Of a stretch of DNA of 64,000 nt, positions 1-8,547 are shown piece by piece; within the stretch, counting starts at the first letter, position 1; each line of letters starts with the position of its first letter. Under the pieces are notes generated by a model. It was not told the origin of the DNA and did not search any database. It was given only the letters and a program-made list of their open reading frames with translations. The DNA comes from Nonomuraea fuscirosea (GTDB lineage Bacteria > Actinomycetota > Actinomycetes > Streptosporangiales > Streptosporangiaceae), in the NCBI RefSeq assembly GCF_003001935.1, contig NZ_PVNG01000001.1, positions 620,001 to 684,000 on the forward strand. The letters run 5' to 3'. The position numbers and the translations under genes were made by a program.

Positions 1-527
1 ACCGGCAGCGGATCAGGGCCGTCATGGAACGTCTCCTGGGCGACCTCGGCGCCGACGGCTTCAAGGTCGACTTCACGCAGTGGTCGCCCAGCGGCTCGCA
101 CCTGAAGGCGTACGGCACCGCCTGGGGCCCGGCACTCCTGCACGAACTGCTCGCCACCCTGTACGACGCCGCCAAGGCCGTCAAACCAGACGCCCTCATG
201 ATCACGCACACCCCGCACCCGGCCTTCGCCGACGTCAGCGACATGATCAGGCTCAACGACGTGCTGGAGTACGACGCCGCCGGCGACCTCGTCCCCGCCG
301 TCGACCAGCTCCGCTACCGCCACGCCGTGGCCACGCGCGCCATGCCGGGCCACCTCGTCGACACCGACCAGTGGCCCATGCCGAGCCGCGCCGACTGGCT
401 CGCGTACGCCGAGGCCCAGCCCGAGCTGGGCGTTCCCGCCCTCTACTACGTGGAGTCCATCGACAACACCCGCGAGCCGATCACCGGCGCCGACCTGCGT
501 CAGATCGCGGAGTGGTGGCGGCGATGA
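1..527 (+). CDS. Glycoside hydrolase (GH36/GH31-like), C-terminal part
   Basis: The reading frame is open from the left edge, so the gene is 5'-truncated; the first ATG (24) is internal to the protein. The fragment has GADGFKVDF, matching the beta-strand that carries the nucleophile Asp in alpha-galactosidase/alpha-glucosidase TIM barrels, and later RLNDV with a candidate acid/base Asp. It ends soon after the barrel without a clear C-terminal beta-domain. The stop overlaps the next start (ATGA at 524-527), so the two genes are translationally coupled. Family assignment rests on these short motifs; the exact GH family and substrate cannot be decided from the fragment. Confidence 0.6.
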   Translation, partial: RQRIRAVMERLLGDLGADGFKVDFTQWSPSGSHLKAYGTAWGPALLHELLATLYDAAKAVKPDALMITHTPHPAFADVSDMIRLNDVLEYDAAGDLVPAVDQLRYRHAVATRAMPGHLVDTDQWPMPSRADWLAYAEAQPELGVPALYYVESIDNTREPITGADLRQIAEWWRR

Positions 528-2038
528 GGCGGGCCGAGGTCGTCGTCTACGGCGCCACGTCGGCCGGCGTGTGCGCCGCCGTCGCCGCCGCCCGGCGCGG
601 CCTGGACACGGTGCTGCTCGAACCCGGCCGGCACGTCGGCGGCATGACCTCGGGCGGGCTCGGCTACACCGACCTCGGCGACAGGCGCGTGCTGGGCGGG
701 ATGGCCGCCGAGTTCCGCCGCGCCGTGGCCGCCGCCTACGGGGTCGCGCCCGGCCACTACGCCGGGCCCGAGCCGCGCGTGGCCGAGCAGATCTTCCTGT
801 CCTGGCTGGAGGCGGCCGGGGTCGAGGTCGTCTTCGGGGCCGGGCTGCGCACGGTGATCACCTCGGGCGACCGGATCTTCTCCGTCGCCACGCACGCGGG
901 CGACTACGCGGCCGGCGCCTTCGTGGACGCCGGCTACGAGGGCGACCTGCTGGCCGCCGCCGGGGTGGGCTACCGCGTCGGCAGGGAGGACCGCTCCCTG
1001 CACGGCGAGCGCTTCGCCGGGCGGCGCGAGGTGGTGCCCGGCCTGCACAACTTCCCGCCGTGGATCTCGCCGTTCCGCGCCGACGGCACACTGCTGCCGC
1101 AGGTCGCCGACGGGCCCATGGCCGAGGTGGGCGCGGGGGACGGCGGCGTCATGTCGTACGGCTACCGCGTCTGCATGACCACCGCGCCCGACCGCGTCCC
1201 GTTCGAACGGCGGCCCGGCTACGACGAGGAGCACTGGGAGCTGGGCCGGCGGCTGTTCCGCCACTGGCGCGACCAGGGGATCGAACCCCGGGCCGGCAAG
1301 CTCGTCGGGCTTGAGCCGAACCTGCCCCACGGCAAGTGCGACGGCAACTCGCTCGGGCCGTTCTCGCTGAGCGTGCTCGACCGCTCGGCCTGGGCCTATC
1401 CCGACGCCGACCCCTCCGAACGCGAACGCATCCGCCTGCACCACCTGCATCACGCCCAGGACCTGCTGTACTTCCTCTCCCACGACCCCGAGGTGCCCGC
1501 GAGCGTGCGGGCCGAGCTGGGGCGGTGGGGGCTGCCGGCCGACGAGTTCACCGACACCGGCCACCTGCCGCACCAGCTGTACGTGCGCGAGGCGCGGCGG
1601 ATGCTGGGGGAGAAACACCTCACCGAGCACGACCTGGTCCAGGGCCGGCGGCACGAGGACGTGGTCGCGATGGGCTCCTATCACCTGGACGTCCGGGAGG
1701 TGCAGCGGACCTGGCGGCACGTCCACGAGCATCCCGATCCGGTGCCGATGGTGGTGACCGAGGGGTACCTGTCGGTGGGGGTGGCGCCGTACCAGATCCC
1801 GTACGGGGCGCTCGTGCCCAGGCGGGAGGAGTGCGCGAACCTGGTCGTGCCGGTGTGCGTGTCGGCCTCCCACGTGGCCTTCTCCTCCATCCGGATGGAG
1901 GTCCAGTACCAGATGCTCGGCCACGCCGCCGGCCTCGCCGCGGCGCTGTCCGCGGCGAGCGGGAAGGTGGTGCAGGACGTGGACGTGCGGGCGCTGCAGG
2001 AGGAACTGGCGGCGGCCGGCCAGGTGCTGTCCCTCTGA
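524..2038 (+). CDS. FAD-dependent oxidoreductase (FAD_oxidored/xanthan lyase-like family)
   Basis: A protein of 504 residues. The N-terminus is a Rossmann FAD-binding fold, with VVVYGATSAGVCAAVAAA followed by the family signature GGMTSGGLGYTDLG. This matches the pfam12831-type FAD-dependent oxidoreductases found in many bacterial polysaccharide-use loci and sometimes annotated as xanthan lyase. The start at 524 overlaps the stop of the upstream glycosidase (ATGA), so both are probably one operon. The precise reaction is unknown; oxidation of a sugar or sugar acid released by the neighbouring hydrolases is an inference from context. Cytoplasmic: no signal peptide or membrane segment is seen. 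Confidence 0.75.
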   Translation: MRRAEVVVYGATSAGVCAAVAAARRGLDTVLLEPGRHVGGMTSGGLGYTDLGDRRVLGGMAAEFRRAVAAAYGVAPGHYAGPEPRVAEQIFLSWLEAAGVEVVFGAGLRTVITSGDRIFSVATHAGDYAAGAFVDAGYEGDLLAAAGVGYRVGREDRSLHGERFAGRREVVPGLHNFPPWISPFRADGTLLPQVADGPMAEVGAGDGGVMSYGYRVCMTTAPDRVPFERRPGYDEEHWELGRRLFRHWRDQGIEPRAGKLVGLEPNLPHGKCDGNSLGPFSLSVLDRSAWAYPDADPSERERIRLHHLHHAQDLLYFLSHDPEVPASVRAELGRWGLPADEFTDTGHLPHQLYVREARRMLGEKHLTEHDLVQGRRHEDVVAMGSYHLDVREVQRTWRHVHEHPDPVPMVVTEGYLSVGVAPYQIPYGALVPRREECANLVVPVCVSASHVAFSSIRMEVQYQMLGHAAGLAAALSAASGKVVQDVDVRALQEELAAAGQVLSL

Positions 2039-2040
2039 CA

Positions 2041-2078
2041 CCGGCCGACCCCCGGGCGAGCCGCGCTCGCACGGCCGG
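2041..2078. terminator. Possible bidirectional hairpin terminator
   Basis: A nested inverted repeat lies between two convergent genes. The inner arms are GCGAGC (2056-2061) and GCTCGC (2065-2070) around a 3-nt loop; the outer arms are CCGGCC (2041-2046) and GGCCGG (2073-2078). No T-tract follows, which is common for high-GC actinomycete terminators. Placement 3 bases after the oxidoreductase stop and 22 bases before the opposing stop supports the role. Confidence 0.4.
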
Positions 2079-2099
2079 CCCTCGCTGGCGTGCGCGCGA

Positions 2100-3803
2100 T
2101 CAGGTGGCCGCGCGGTCGAGGACCTGGCGCACGAACGGCGGGATCACCCGGCGCAGGACGTTCGCCTGGTGCTCCTCGGCCCTGGCCAGCGCCTTCTCCA
2201 CCGCGGCCGGGCTCGGCGGGGCATCGGGGGTTTCGGGTGCGGTCGCCAGCAGGTCGAGTGCCGCCAGACCGGCCGCGCCCATGTCTCTGGCGGCGGCCAC
2301 CCAGCGGGCCAGCTCCGTGGCGAGCCTGCCCGGCACGTCCGCCGGCAGCTCGGCCAGCCGCGTCAGCTCGGACCGCAGCTCGGCGCGCGCCTCCGCCTGG
2401 GATCCCGGCTGGGAGCCGTCGTCGAGGGCGGCGGTGCACAGGGCGGTGAGGGCGGGGCTCTGGTCGGCGCCGGGAGGCCAGGCCGAGCACGCCTGCACCA
2501 GCGGCAGCAGTTCGGTCGCGCCCGGCACCAGGCGCACGGCCCTGGCGTGCGAGCGGACCGGGTCGTAGGCGGCCAGGTTCCAGGCGTAGTCGGCCACCGT
2601 CGTCAAGGCGATCCGCGACGCCGCCGCCTGCACCATCGGGTTGGCCGTGATCCCCTCCAGCACCGCGCCCTCCGGGAGCGGGCCGTTCGGGGCGGTGGTG
2701 CGTCCGGTCAGCGGGCCGAGGAAGACACGGTCGAAGTCGAAGTCGTTGACCGGGAAGTTGTCCCACAACGCCAGCCGGTGCCCGTAGGAGCCGGCCGCGG
2801 CCGTCACGTCCTCAGACGTGATCTCGCCCACGACCACGTCGGACCCGGTCCACCAGACCAGCACGTCCGCCGGCAGCTCGGCCGCCAGCCGGTCCCGGTA
2901 CGTCGTGCGCCCGGTCCCCGCGTAGTCCGTCGGCACCATGGTCAGCGGCCGCGACGCGCCCCGGGGAAGCAGGAACTCCTCGGCGAAGTCGCGGCAGACC
3001 GCCGCGTGCGCGCTCGCGCTCGCCCCGTCCGCCGTGCCGAACGTCTCCCGGTCGCGGGCGTGGCTCAGCTCGGGCGGGATGTCGTCGAAGAGCAGCGCGT
3101 ACTCCCTGACGCCCGCGTCCCACACCTGTCCCGCCTTGGCCCGCAGCGCCGCCCGTTCGGCCGGGTCGGCGTACACCATCGACAGGCCGGGGCTGAGCGC
3201 GAACACGAACCTGACGTGCTGTCTCTCCGCCTCCGCGACCAGCTCGCCGAGCCGGGCCAGCTCCTCCTCCGGGTACGGCTCCCGCCACCGCTCCCGGTGG
3301 AACGGGTCGTCCTTGGGCGCGTACACGTAGGCGTTGAGCTTGTGCCGGGCGGAGAAACGCAGGTGGTCCATGCGGTCGGCGTGGGTCCACGGCGGGCCGT
3401 AGAAGCCCTCGATGGTGCCCCGCAGCGGCAGGTCGGGCCAGTCGCTCACCTCGGACTCGGGCACGCAGGCGGAGTGCTCGGAGCAGGGCGCCCCGGCCAG
3501 GGCGAGCAGGGTCTGCGCGCCGTAGAAGGCCCCGGCCGCGTCGGCCCCGATGATCAGCACGCCGGTGGGGCCCGCGCTCAGCGTGTAGCCCTCGGCCGGC
3601 AGCCCGGCGCCGGCGTCCACCCGGATCCGTACCTCGGCAACAGCGGCGGAGGTGGCGTCCTGAGGGCCGAAACGGTCGCGCAGGGCGGCGACCGCACGAT
3701 GAGCCGTGGCGTCGCCCTGGACGGCGCAGGCGCTGAGATCGACATGCGACGCACTCGAAGAGGCCTTTTTCGGACAGGGGACAATCCACTCCCAGGCATC
3801 CAT
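2100..3803 (-). CDS. GH84-family beta-N-acetylglucosaminidase (O-GlcNAcase-like)
   Basis: A protein of 567 residues. The first 110 or so residues form an alpha/beta domain like those preceding GH84/GH20 barrels. Then comes the GH84 hallmark RGTIEGFYGPPW (residues 129-140) and, at LLFDDI, the paired aspartates D240-D241 expected to polarise the substrate acetamido group and act as acid/base. GH84 enzymes remove terminal beta-N-acetylglucosamine by substrate-assisted catalysis. No signal peptide is visible, so the enzyme is probably cytoplasmic and acts on imported oligosaccharides. It is divergent from the metallo-hydrolase/LacI operon, with only about 32 bases between starts; these contain the motif TGTGGGAACGAT shared with the promoter at 6788. 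No good ribosome site precedes the ATG, so a leaderless message is possible. Confidence 0.82.
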   Translation of the reverse strand: MDAWEWIVPCPKKASSSASHVDLSACAVQGDATAHRAVAALRDRFGPQDATSAAVAEVRIRVDAGAGLPAEGYTLSAGPTGVLIIGADAAGAFYGAQTLLALAGAPCSEHSACVPESEVSDWPDLPLRGTIEGFYGPPWTHADRMDHLRFSARHKLNAYVYAPKDDPFHRERWREPYPEEELARLGELVAEAERQHVRFVFALSPGLSMVYADPAERAALRAKAGQVWDAGVREYALLFDDIPPELSHARDRETFGTADGASASAHAAVCRDFAEEFLLPRGASRPLTMVPTDYAGTGRTTYRDRLAAELPADVLVWWTGSDVVVGEITSEDVTAAAGSYGHRLALWDNFPVNDFDFDRVFLGPLTGRTTAPNGPLPEGAVLEGITANPMVQAAASRIALTTVADYAWNLAAYDPVRSHARAVRLVPGATELLPLVQACSAWPPGADQSPALTALCTAALDDGSQPGSQAEARAELRSELTRLAELPADVPGRLATELARWVAAARDMGAAGLAALDLLATAPETPDAPPSPAAVEKALARAEEHQANVLRRVIPPFVRQVLDRAAT

Positions 3804-3815
3804 TGTGGGAACGAT
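3804..3815. promoter_or_regulatory. Candidate LacI-family operator between divergent genes
   Basis: The 12-mer TGTGGGAACGAT lies in the tiny gap between the GH84 gene and the metallo-hydrolase gene. An identical copy is at 6788-6799, just after the promoter of the kinase operon. GGGAACG resembles half-sites of actinomycete LacI-family operators, and a LacI gene is at 5680. A TAGGAT at 3822-3827 could be a -10 hexamer for the plus-strand gene, putting the transcription start at or next to the GTG at 3836. Confidence 0.5.
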
Positions 3816-3835
3816 ACCGGATAGGATGCGGCGTC

Positions 3836-5683
3836 GTGGGTATGGAAGTCGCCGAAGTTTCGCCCGGGGTGCTCCGCGTCGAGGACACCTGCCACGTCTA
3901 TGTCGTCAAGGCTCCCGACCGGCCGGGGGAGGAGCGTACCGGCATCGCGATCGACTTCGGTTCCGGGCGCGTGCTCGACCTGCTCGACGAGCTCGGCCTC
4001 GACCGCATCACCGACGTGCTGATGACCCACCACCACCGCGACCAGGCGCAGGGCCTGCACCGGGCGGCCGCGGCGGGCGTCGCCATCCACGTGCCGCCGG
4101 TCGAGCGCGACCTGTTCGACCAGGTCGGCGAGATGTGGCAGGGCCGCCAGATCCTCAACGACTACGATCTGCGCGACGACCGGTTCTCGCTGCTCGACCC
4201 CGTGCCGGTGACCGGCGTCGTCCCCGAGTATCGGACGGCCCGTTACGGCGGGGTCGACGTCCGCGTCCTGCCCACGCCGGGGCACACGCCGGGCTCGGTC
4301 ACGTACGTGGTCGGCCGGACCGCCTTCACCGGCGACCTGATCTACGCCCCGGGCAAGGTGTGGTCCCTGGCCGCCACCCAGTGGTCCTACACCGAGAACG
4401 AGGGCCCGGCCATGGTCGTCATCAGCGCCGAGCTGCTCCAGCGGGAGGAGCTCGACGTGCTGCTGCCCTCCCACGGCGACCCGATGACGGAGCCGAAGGA
4501 CGCGCTCGCCCGGCTCTCGTCGGCGATGCAGCGTTACGTGGACTTCCGCCGCCCCCACCCCTGGGACGTGCGCGGCCTGCTGGAGAACCCGTTCATCCAG
4601 GTCACGCCGCACCTGCTGATGAACAGGAGCAGCCAGTCCTACAGCTACGTGCTGCTGTCGGAGTCCGGCGCGGCGATGGTGTTCGACTTCGGCTACGACA
4701 TGTCCACGGGCCTGGTCAAGAGCACCGCCCGGGAGGCCAGGCGGCCGTGGCTGGCCTCCCTGCCCGCGCTGCGCGAGCACTACGGCGTCACCGACGTCGA
4801 GGTGGCCGTGCCCACCCACTACCACGACGACCACGTGGCGGGCATGCCGCTGCTGCGCGACGTCGAGGGCACCGAGATCTGGGCGCCGTCCCACATCGCG
4901 CCCATCCTGGCCACGCCGCTGCACCACGACCTGCCGTGCCAGTGGTTCGATCCCATCCCCGCCGACCGGGTGCTCGGGCTGGGGGAGACGGTGCGCTGGC
5001 GCGAGTACGAGATCACGGTGCACGACCTGCCGGGGCACACGTTGTTCGCGGCGGCGTACGAGTTCGAGGTGGACGGGCACCGGGTGCTGGTGACCGGCGA
5101 CCAGCAGGACGGAATGGGCATTCCGGAAGAACGCCAGGAGATTCTGAATTTTCAGTACAAGAATAGGTTCCAGATCGAGGACTACCGGAAGAGCGCCGCG
5201 CTCTACCGGCGCCTGCGCCCCGACCTCATGGTCAGCGGCCACTGGCGGCCCCGCTGGGTGGACGACGACTACCTGCACCTGCTGACCGGACGAGGGGAGG
5301 AGCTGGTGGCGCTGCACCACGACCTGCTCCCGCTGGACCGGCTCGACCTCGGCGCCGACGGGGTGCTGTGCCGCCTGACGCCGTACTATACGAGCGTCCC
5401 CGCGGGCGGCGAGATCGTGCTGACGGCCACCGTGCGCAACCCGTGGCCGGACAAGGCCGTCGCGACCATCGAACCGGTGGTTCCGGCCGGCTGGAGGCGC
5501 GAACGGGGATCACTGACGCTAAGGCTGCCCGCAGGGGGTATGGAGCAGGTGCATCTCCGACTCGGCGCCGACACCGTGCCGCGACGCCGCGTTCGCCTCG
5601 CAGTCGACCTGACCATCGGCGACCTGCGGCTCGGACAGCACGCCGAGGCGCTGGTCGACGTGGTACCGGAAGGGAACAGATGA
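3836..5683 (+). CDS. Metallo-hydrolase with two metallo-beta-lactamase folds
   Basis: A protein of 615 residues from GTG 3836 (AGGA lies 9 bases upstream; ATG 3842 is an alternative). The first MBL domain has the degenerate metal motif HHHRDQ (residues 65-70) and PTPGHTPGS; the second has a canonical HxHxDH site, HYHDDH (328-333), then LPGHT and a VTGDQQDG strand. A beta-rich C-terminus follows. Tandem MBL folds in one chain are unusual; the last His of the first motif is Gln, so perhaps only the second site is fully metal-loaded. It is coupled by ATGA overlap to the LacI regulator. The substrate is unknown; a sugar-derived ester, lactone or phosphoester is a guess from context. Confidence 0.72.
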   Translation: MGMEVAEVSPGVLRVEDTCHVYVVKAPDRPGEERTGIAIDFGSGRVLDLLDELGLDRITDVLMTHHHRDQAQGLHRAAAAGVAIHVPPVERDLFDQVGEMWQGRQILNDYDLRDDRFSLLDPVPVTGVVPEYRTARYGGVDVRVLPTPGHTPGSVTYVVGRTAFTGDLIYAPGKVWSLAATQWSYTENEGPAMVVISAELLQREELDVLLPSHGDPMTEPKDALARLSSAMQRYVDFRRPHPWDVRGLLENPFIQVTPHLLMNRSSQSYSYVLLSESGAAMVFDFGYDMSTGLVKSTAREARRPWLASLPALREHYGVTDVEVAVPTHYHDDHVAGMPLLRDVEGTEIWAPSHIAPILATPLHHDLPCQWFDPIPADRVLGLGETVRWREYEITVHDLPGHTLFAAAYEFEVDGHRVLVTGDQQDGMGIPEERQEILNFQYKNRFQIEDYRKSAALYRRLRPDLMVSGHWRPRWVDDDYLHLLTGRGEELVALHHDLLPLDRLDLGADGVLCRLTPYYTSVPAGGEIVLTATVRNPWPDKAVATIEPVVPAGWRRERGSLTLRLPAGGMEQVHLRLGADTVPRRRVRLAVDLTIGDLRLGQHAEALVDVVPEGNR

Positions 5684-6723
5684 CCGTAGAACGGCGCAGC
5701 ACCCCCCTCAGCCGTTCCCGCCGTCCCACGATCAAGGACGTGGCCGAGGCGGCCGGCGTCTCACGCTCCACCGTCTCGCGGGCGCTGACCGGGCGCGGCT
5801 ACGCCGCCAGCGACGTGCGCGAGCGCGTCCTGCGCGCCGCCGCCGAGCTGGGCTACGTGCCCGACGTCATGGCCCGTACGCTCAAGCAGCAGGTCAGCCG
5901 GTCGGTCGGGATCCTGGTGAGCGACCTGCGCAACCCGTTCTACGCGGAACTGGCCGCCGGGGCCAGCAGCGAGGCCCGCGAACGCGGCTACACCATGGTG
6001 CTGTTCGACACCAGCCTGTCGGCGCAGGCCGAGAGCGAGGCCGCCGAGGCGCTGGTCGCGCTCCGGGTGGCCGGCGTGATCGTGACGCCCAACTCCTCCG
6101 CCGTGTCCACCTACCTGTCCTCCCACGGCATCCCGGTCGTCGAGGTGGACCGGCAGTTCGCGGCCGGCTCCACCGACGGCGTGGTCGTCGGCAACCGCGT
6201 CGGCGCCCGCACCGCCACCGCCCATCTGGTCGGGCTGGGTCACCGCAGGATCGCGCTGTTCATCGACGAGACCGACTGGACCACGGGCTACGAGCGCTAC
6301 CAGGGCTACCTGGAGGCGCTGTCGGCCGGCGACATCAAGGTCGATCCCGAGCTCGTCGTCTCCTCCGGCTGGGACGTCGCCGACTCCCGCCGCCGGGCCC
6401 TCGACATGCTGCGCGGCCCCGACCGCCCGACCGCCGTCTTCGCCGCCAACAACGTGCTCGCCGAGGGCGTCTGGCGGGCGATCGGCGAACTCGGGCTGAG
6501 CGTGCCCGGCGACATCAGCCTCGTCGCGTTCGACGACTCGCCGTGGATGAGCATGGTCTCGCCCACGGTCAGCGCGGTCTCACAGGACACCTTCAACCTG
6601 GGCGCGACCTCGGTGCGCCGGCTCGACGAGCGCATCGAGCGGCCCGAGTCCGACTCTGTCACGACCGTGCTCAACGTGCGGCTCGTCCAGCGCGAATCCA
6701 CCGCGCCGCCGCCCGCGCTCTGA
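5680..6723 (+). CDS. LacI-family transcriptional regulator
   Basis: A protein of 347 residues. An N-terminal helix-turn-helix contains TIKDVAEAAGVSRSTVSRA at about residues 17-35, followed by the hinge helix region ending VMARTLK. The rest is a periplasmic-binding-protein-like sugar sensor with SVGILVSDLRNPFYAEL and the late signature ISLVAFDDSPW. The ATG overlaps the stop of the metallo-hydrolase gene and a ribosome site (AAGGGAA) lies just upstream. It probably represses both flanking transcription units through TGTGGGAACGAT sites at 3804 and 6788, with a mono- or oligosaccharide from this pathway as inducer; that link is inference. Confidence 0.9.
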   Translation: MTVERRSTPLSRSRRPTIKDVAEAAGVSRSTVSRALTGRGYAASDVRERVLRAAAELGYVPDVMARTLKQQVSRSVGILVSDLRNPFYAELAAGASSEARERGYTMVLFDTSLSAQAESEAAEALVALRVAGVIVTPNSSAVSTYLSSHGIPVVEVDRQFAAGSTDGVVVGNRVGARTATAHLVGLGHRRIALFIDETDWTTGYERYQGYLEALSAGDIKVDPELVVSSGWDVADSRRRALDMLRGPDRPTAVFAANNVLAEGVWRAIGELGLSVPGDISLVAFDDSPWMSMVSPTVSAVSQDTFNLGATSVRRLDERIERPESDSVTTVLNVRLVQRESTAPPPAL

Positions 6724-6754
6724 CCGCGCTCTGACCGCTCCGGCGGGTCGCGCG

Positions 6755-6799
6755 TTGACCCATGGGGAAAACTCCACCTAGGATCCGTGTGGGAACGAT
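6755..6799 (+). promoter_or_regulatory. Promoter and operator of the kinase/mannosidase operon
   Basis: TTGACC (6755-6760) and TAGGAT (6779-6784) are spaced by 18 bases, a good fit to a housekeeping-sigma promoter. The 12-mer TGTGGGAACGAT (6788-6799) sits over the expected transcription start, where a bound repressor would block initiation. The same 12-mer is at 3804-3815. A leader of about 55 bases then runs to the GGAGG ribosome site and the ATG at 6850. Confidence 0.6.
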
Positions 6800-6849
6800 G
6801 TCACAGCGGTGTGGCGGCCGTTCCCGTCGGAGGTCCCGCCGGAGGTTCC

Positions 6850-7935
6850 ATGGAGCACGATCGTCCCCCCGTCCTGTCGCTCGACATCGGCGGCACCAAA
6901 CTCGCCGTCGGCGTGGTCACCGGCGACGGCCTCATCCACGGCTGGCAGGTCGCACCCACCCGCAGGGACGAGGGCCCGCGGCGCGTCCTGGACCGGCTGT
7001 TCGACCTGGGCAGGAAGGCCATCGCGGAGGCCGGCCTGCCCGAGGTGGCCGCGGTCGGCATCTCCTGCGGCGGCCCGCTGGACACCAGGACCGGCGTGCT
7101 GGAGTGCCCGCCGCACCTGCCCGGCTGGATCGACGTCCCCATCGGGGCGATGGCCGCCGAGGCGTTCGGCGTCCCGTCCGCCCTTGAGAACGATGCCACG
7201 GCCGCCGCGCTGGGCGAGTTCCGGTACGGCGCGGGGCGCGGCACCAGCACCATGCTCTACCTCACCGTCTCCACCGGCGTCGGCGGCGGCTCGGTCATCG
7301 GCGGACGCCTGCACCGGGGCGCGGCGGGCAACGGCGGCGAACTGGGCCATGTCATGGTGCGGCCGGGCGGGCGCAGGTGCTCGTGCGGCCGTCTGGGCTG
7401 CCTGGAGGCGTACGCGTCCGGCACCGCCATCGCCGAGCGCGCCCAGGAGGCCATCGCCGCCGGCCGCCCCTCGTCGCTGTCCGCCCTCGACCGCCCGACC
7501 GCCGAGGACGTCTCGCGCGCCGCGGCGGCCGGCGACCCGCTCGCCGTCGCGATCTGGGACGAGACCACATGGGCGCTCGGCAGCGCGATCACCGACCTGG
7601 TGAACGCGTTCGAGCCGGAGCTCGTCGTCCTCGGTGGCGGCGTCACCCGTTCCGGCGAGCGGCTCTTCGCCCCCGTTGCCGCCGCCGTCGCCCGTGACGC
7701 CATGCCGCCCGCGGCCCGTGCCGCGCGCATCGTGCCGGCCGCGCTCGGCGCGGGGGTGTGCGTCGTGGGCGCCGGCGCCGTCGCGCACGACCTCGTCGCC
7801 GGAACCATCAGGAACGCCGTCCCAGAGGCCGTCCCAGCAGACGTCCCAGAAGACGTCTCAGAAGCGGTCCCGGCAGATGTCTCAGCAGCCGTCCCAGAAA
7901 CGGTCACAGACGCCGTCCCAGGAACCACGGGCTGA
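6850..7935 (+). CDS. ROK-family sugar kinase
   Basis: A protein of 361 residues starting at ATG 6850, with GGAGG four bases upstream. It has the ATP-binding start SLDIGGTKLAVGVV, the sugar-binding LENDATAAALGEF, and the ROK zinc cluster with Cys residues in RRCSCGRLGCLEAY preceded by the conserved GH of ELGHV. ROK kinases phosphorylate glucose, mannose, N-acetylglucosamine or N-acetylmannosamine; which one is used here cannot be told. The last 40 residues are an odd tail of nine V-P-x-x tetrapeptides encoded by a 12-bp tandem repeat. It heads an operon with a SIS isomerase, an alpha-mannosidase and a six-hairpin-like protein, so it probably primes a released sugar. Confidence 0.88.
   Translation: MEHDRPPVLSLDIGGTKLAVGVVTGDGLIHGWQVAPTRRDEGPRRVLDRLFDLGRKAIAEAGLPEVAAVGISCGGPLDTRTGVLECPPHLPGWIDVPIGAMAAEAFGVPSALENDATAAALGEFRYGAGRGTSTMLYLTVSTGVGGGSVIGGRLHRGAAGNGGELGHVMVRPGGRRCSCGRLGCLEAYASGTAIAERAQEAIAAGRPSSLSALDRPTAEDVSRAAAAGDPLAVAIWDETTWALGSAITDLVNAFEPELVVLGGGVTRSGERLFAPVAAAVARDAMPPAARAARIVPAALGAGVCVVGAGAVAHDLVAGTIRNAVPEAVPADVPEDVSEAVPADVSAAVPETVTDAVPGTTG
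7819..7926 (+). repeat. 12-bp tandem repeat, nine copies, in the kinase C-terminus
   Basis: Nine in-frame units of the type GTCCCAGAGGCC run back to back and end three codons before the stop. They encode Val-Pro/Ser/Thr-x-x tetrapeptides (VPEA, VPAD, VPED, VSEA and so on). Typical ROK kinases stop before this point, so the tail looks like a repeat expansion rather than part of the fold. Confidence 0.85.
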
Positions 7936-7962
7936 GACCCGTACTTCTCTCAGGAAAGATCC

Positions 7963-8547
7963 ATGCCTGAACTTCCCCCGATGTCCGAGCTCCTCGCCGG
8001 CCACGTCGAAGGCCACCTCGCCGCCGCCCGCGGCATGGCGGCGCTCACGCCCGCCGTCGAGGCGGCGGCGGACCTGCTCATCGACGCCTTCACCCGCGGC
8101 GGCACCCTGTACACGCTGGGCAACGGCGGCAGCGCGGCCGACGCCCAGCACCTCACCGGCGAGCTGGTCGGCCACTACAAGCGCGACCGCCGCCCGCTGC
8201 CCGCGGTGACGCTCACGACCGACGCCACGGTCATGACGTGCATCGCCAACGACTACGCCTACGAGGACGTCTTCGCCCGGCAGGTCCAGGCGCTGGCCCG
8301 CCGGGGCGACGTCGTGGCCGCCTTCACCACCAGCGGAAACTCGCCCAACGTGGTCACCGCCCTCGACGCCGCACAGAGCAATGGCGCGGTGACGGTACTG
8401 TTCGGCGGCGGCGACGGTGGCGCCGCCGCCAAGTACGCCGACCACCTCCTCCTCGCCCCCAGCTCAGAGACCCCGCGCATCCAGGAGATCCACACACTGA
8501 TGCTGCACATGATCAGCGAGAAGCTCGACGTCTGGGCGGCAGCATGA
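7963..8547 (+). CDS. SIS-domain sugar-phosphate isomerase (GmhA-like)
   Basis: A protein of 194 residues, the usual length for phosphoheptose isomerase relatives. It has the SIS sugar-phosphate site LYTLGNGGSAADAQHLTGEL and the second loop AFTTSGNSPNVVTAL, then the C-terminal helix IQEIHTLMLHMISE, all typical of GmhA. GmhA makes sedoheptulose-7-phosphate into a heptose phosphate; relatives in sugar loci act on other phosphosugars. Here it follows a ROK kinase by 27 bases and overlaps the mannosidase start (ATGA at 8544), so isomerisation of the newly phosphorylated sugar is the likely role. Confidence 0.83.
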   Translation: MPELPPMSELLAGHVEGHLAAARGMAALTPAVEAAADLLIDAFTRGGTLYTLGNGGSAADAQHLTGELVGHYKRDRRPLPAVTLTTDATVMTCIANDYAYEDVFARQVQALARRGDVVAAFTTSGNSPNVVTALDAAQSNGAVTVLFGGGDGGAAAKYADHLLLAPSSETPRIQEIHTLMLHMISEKLDVWAAA

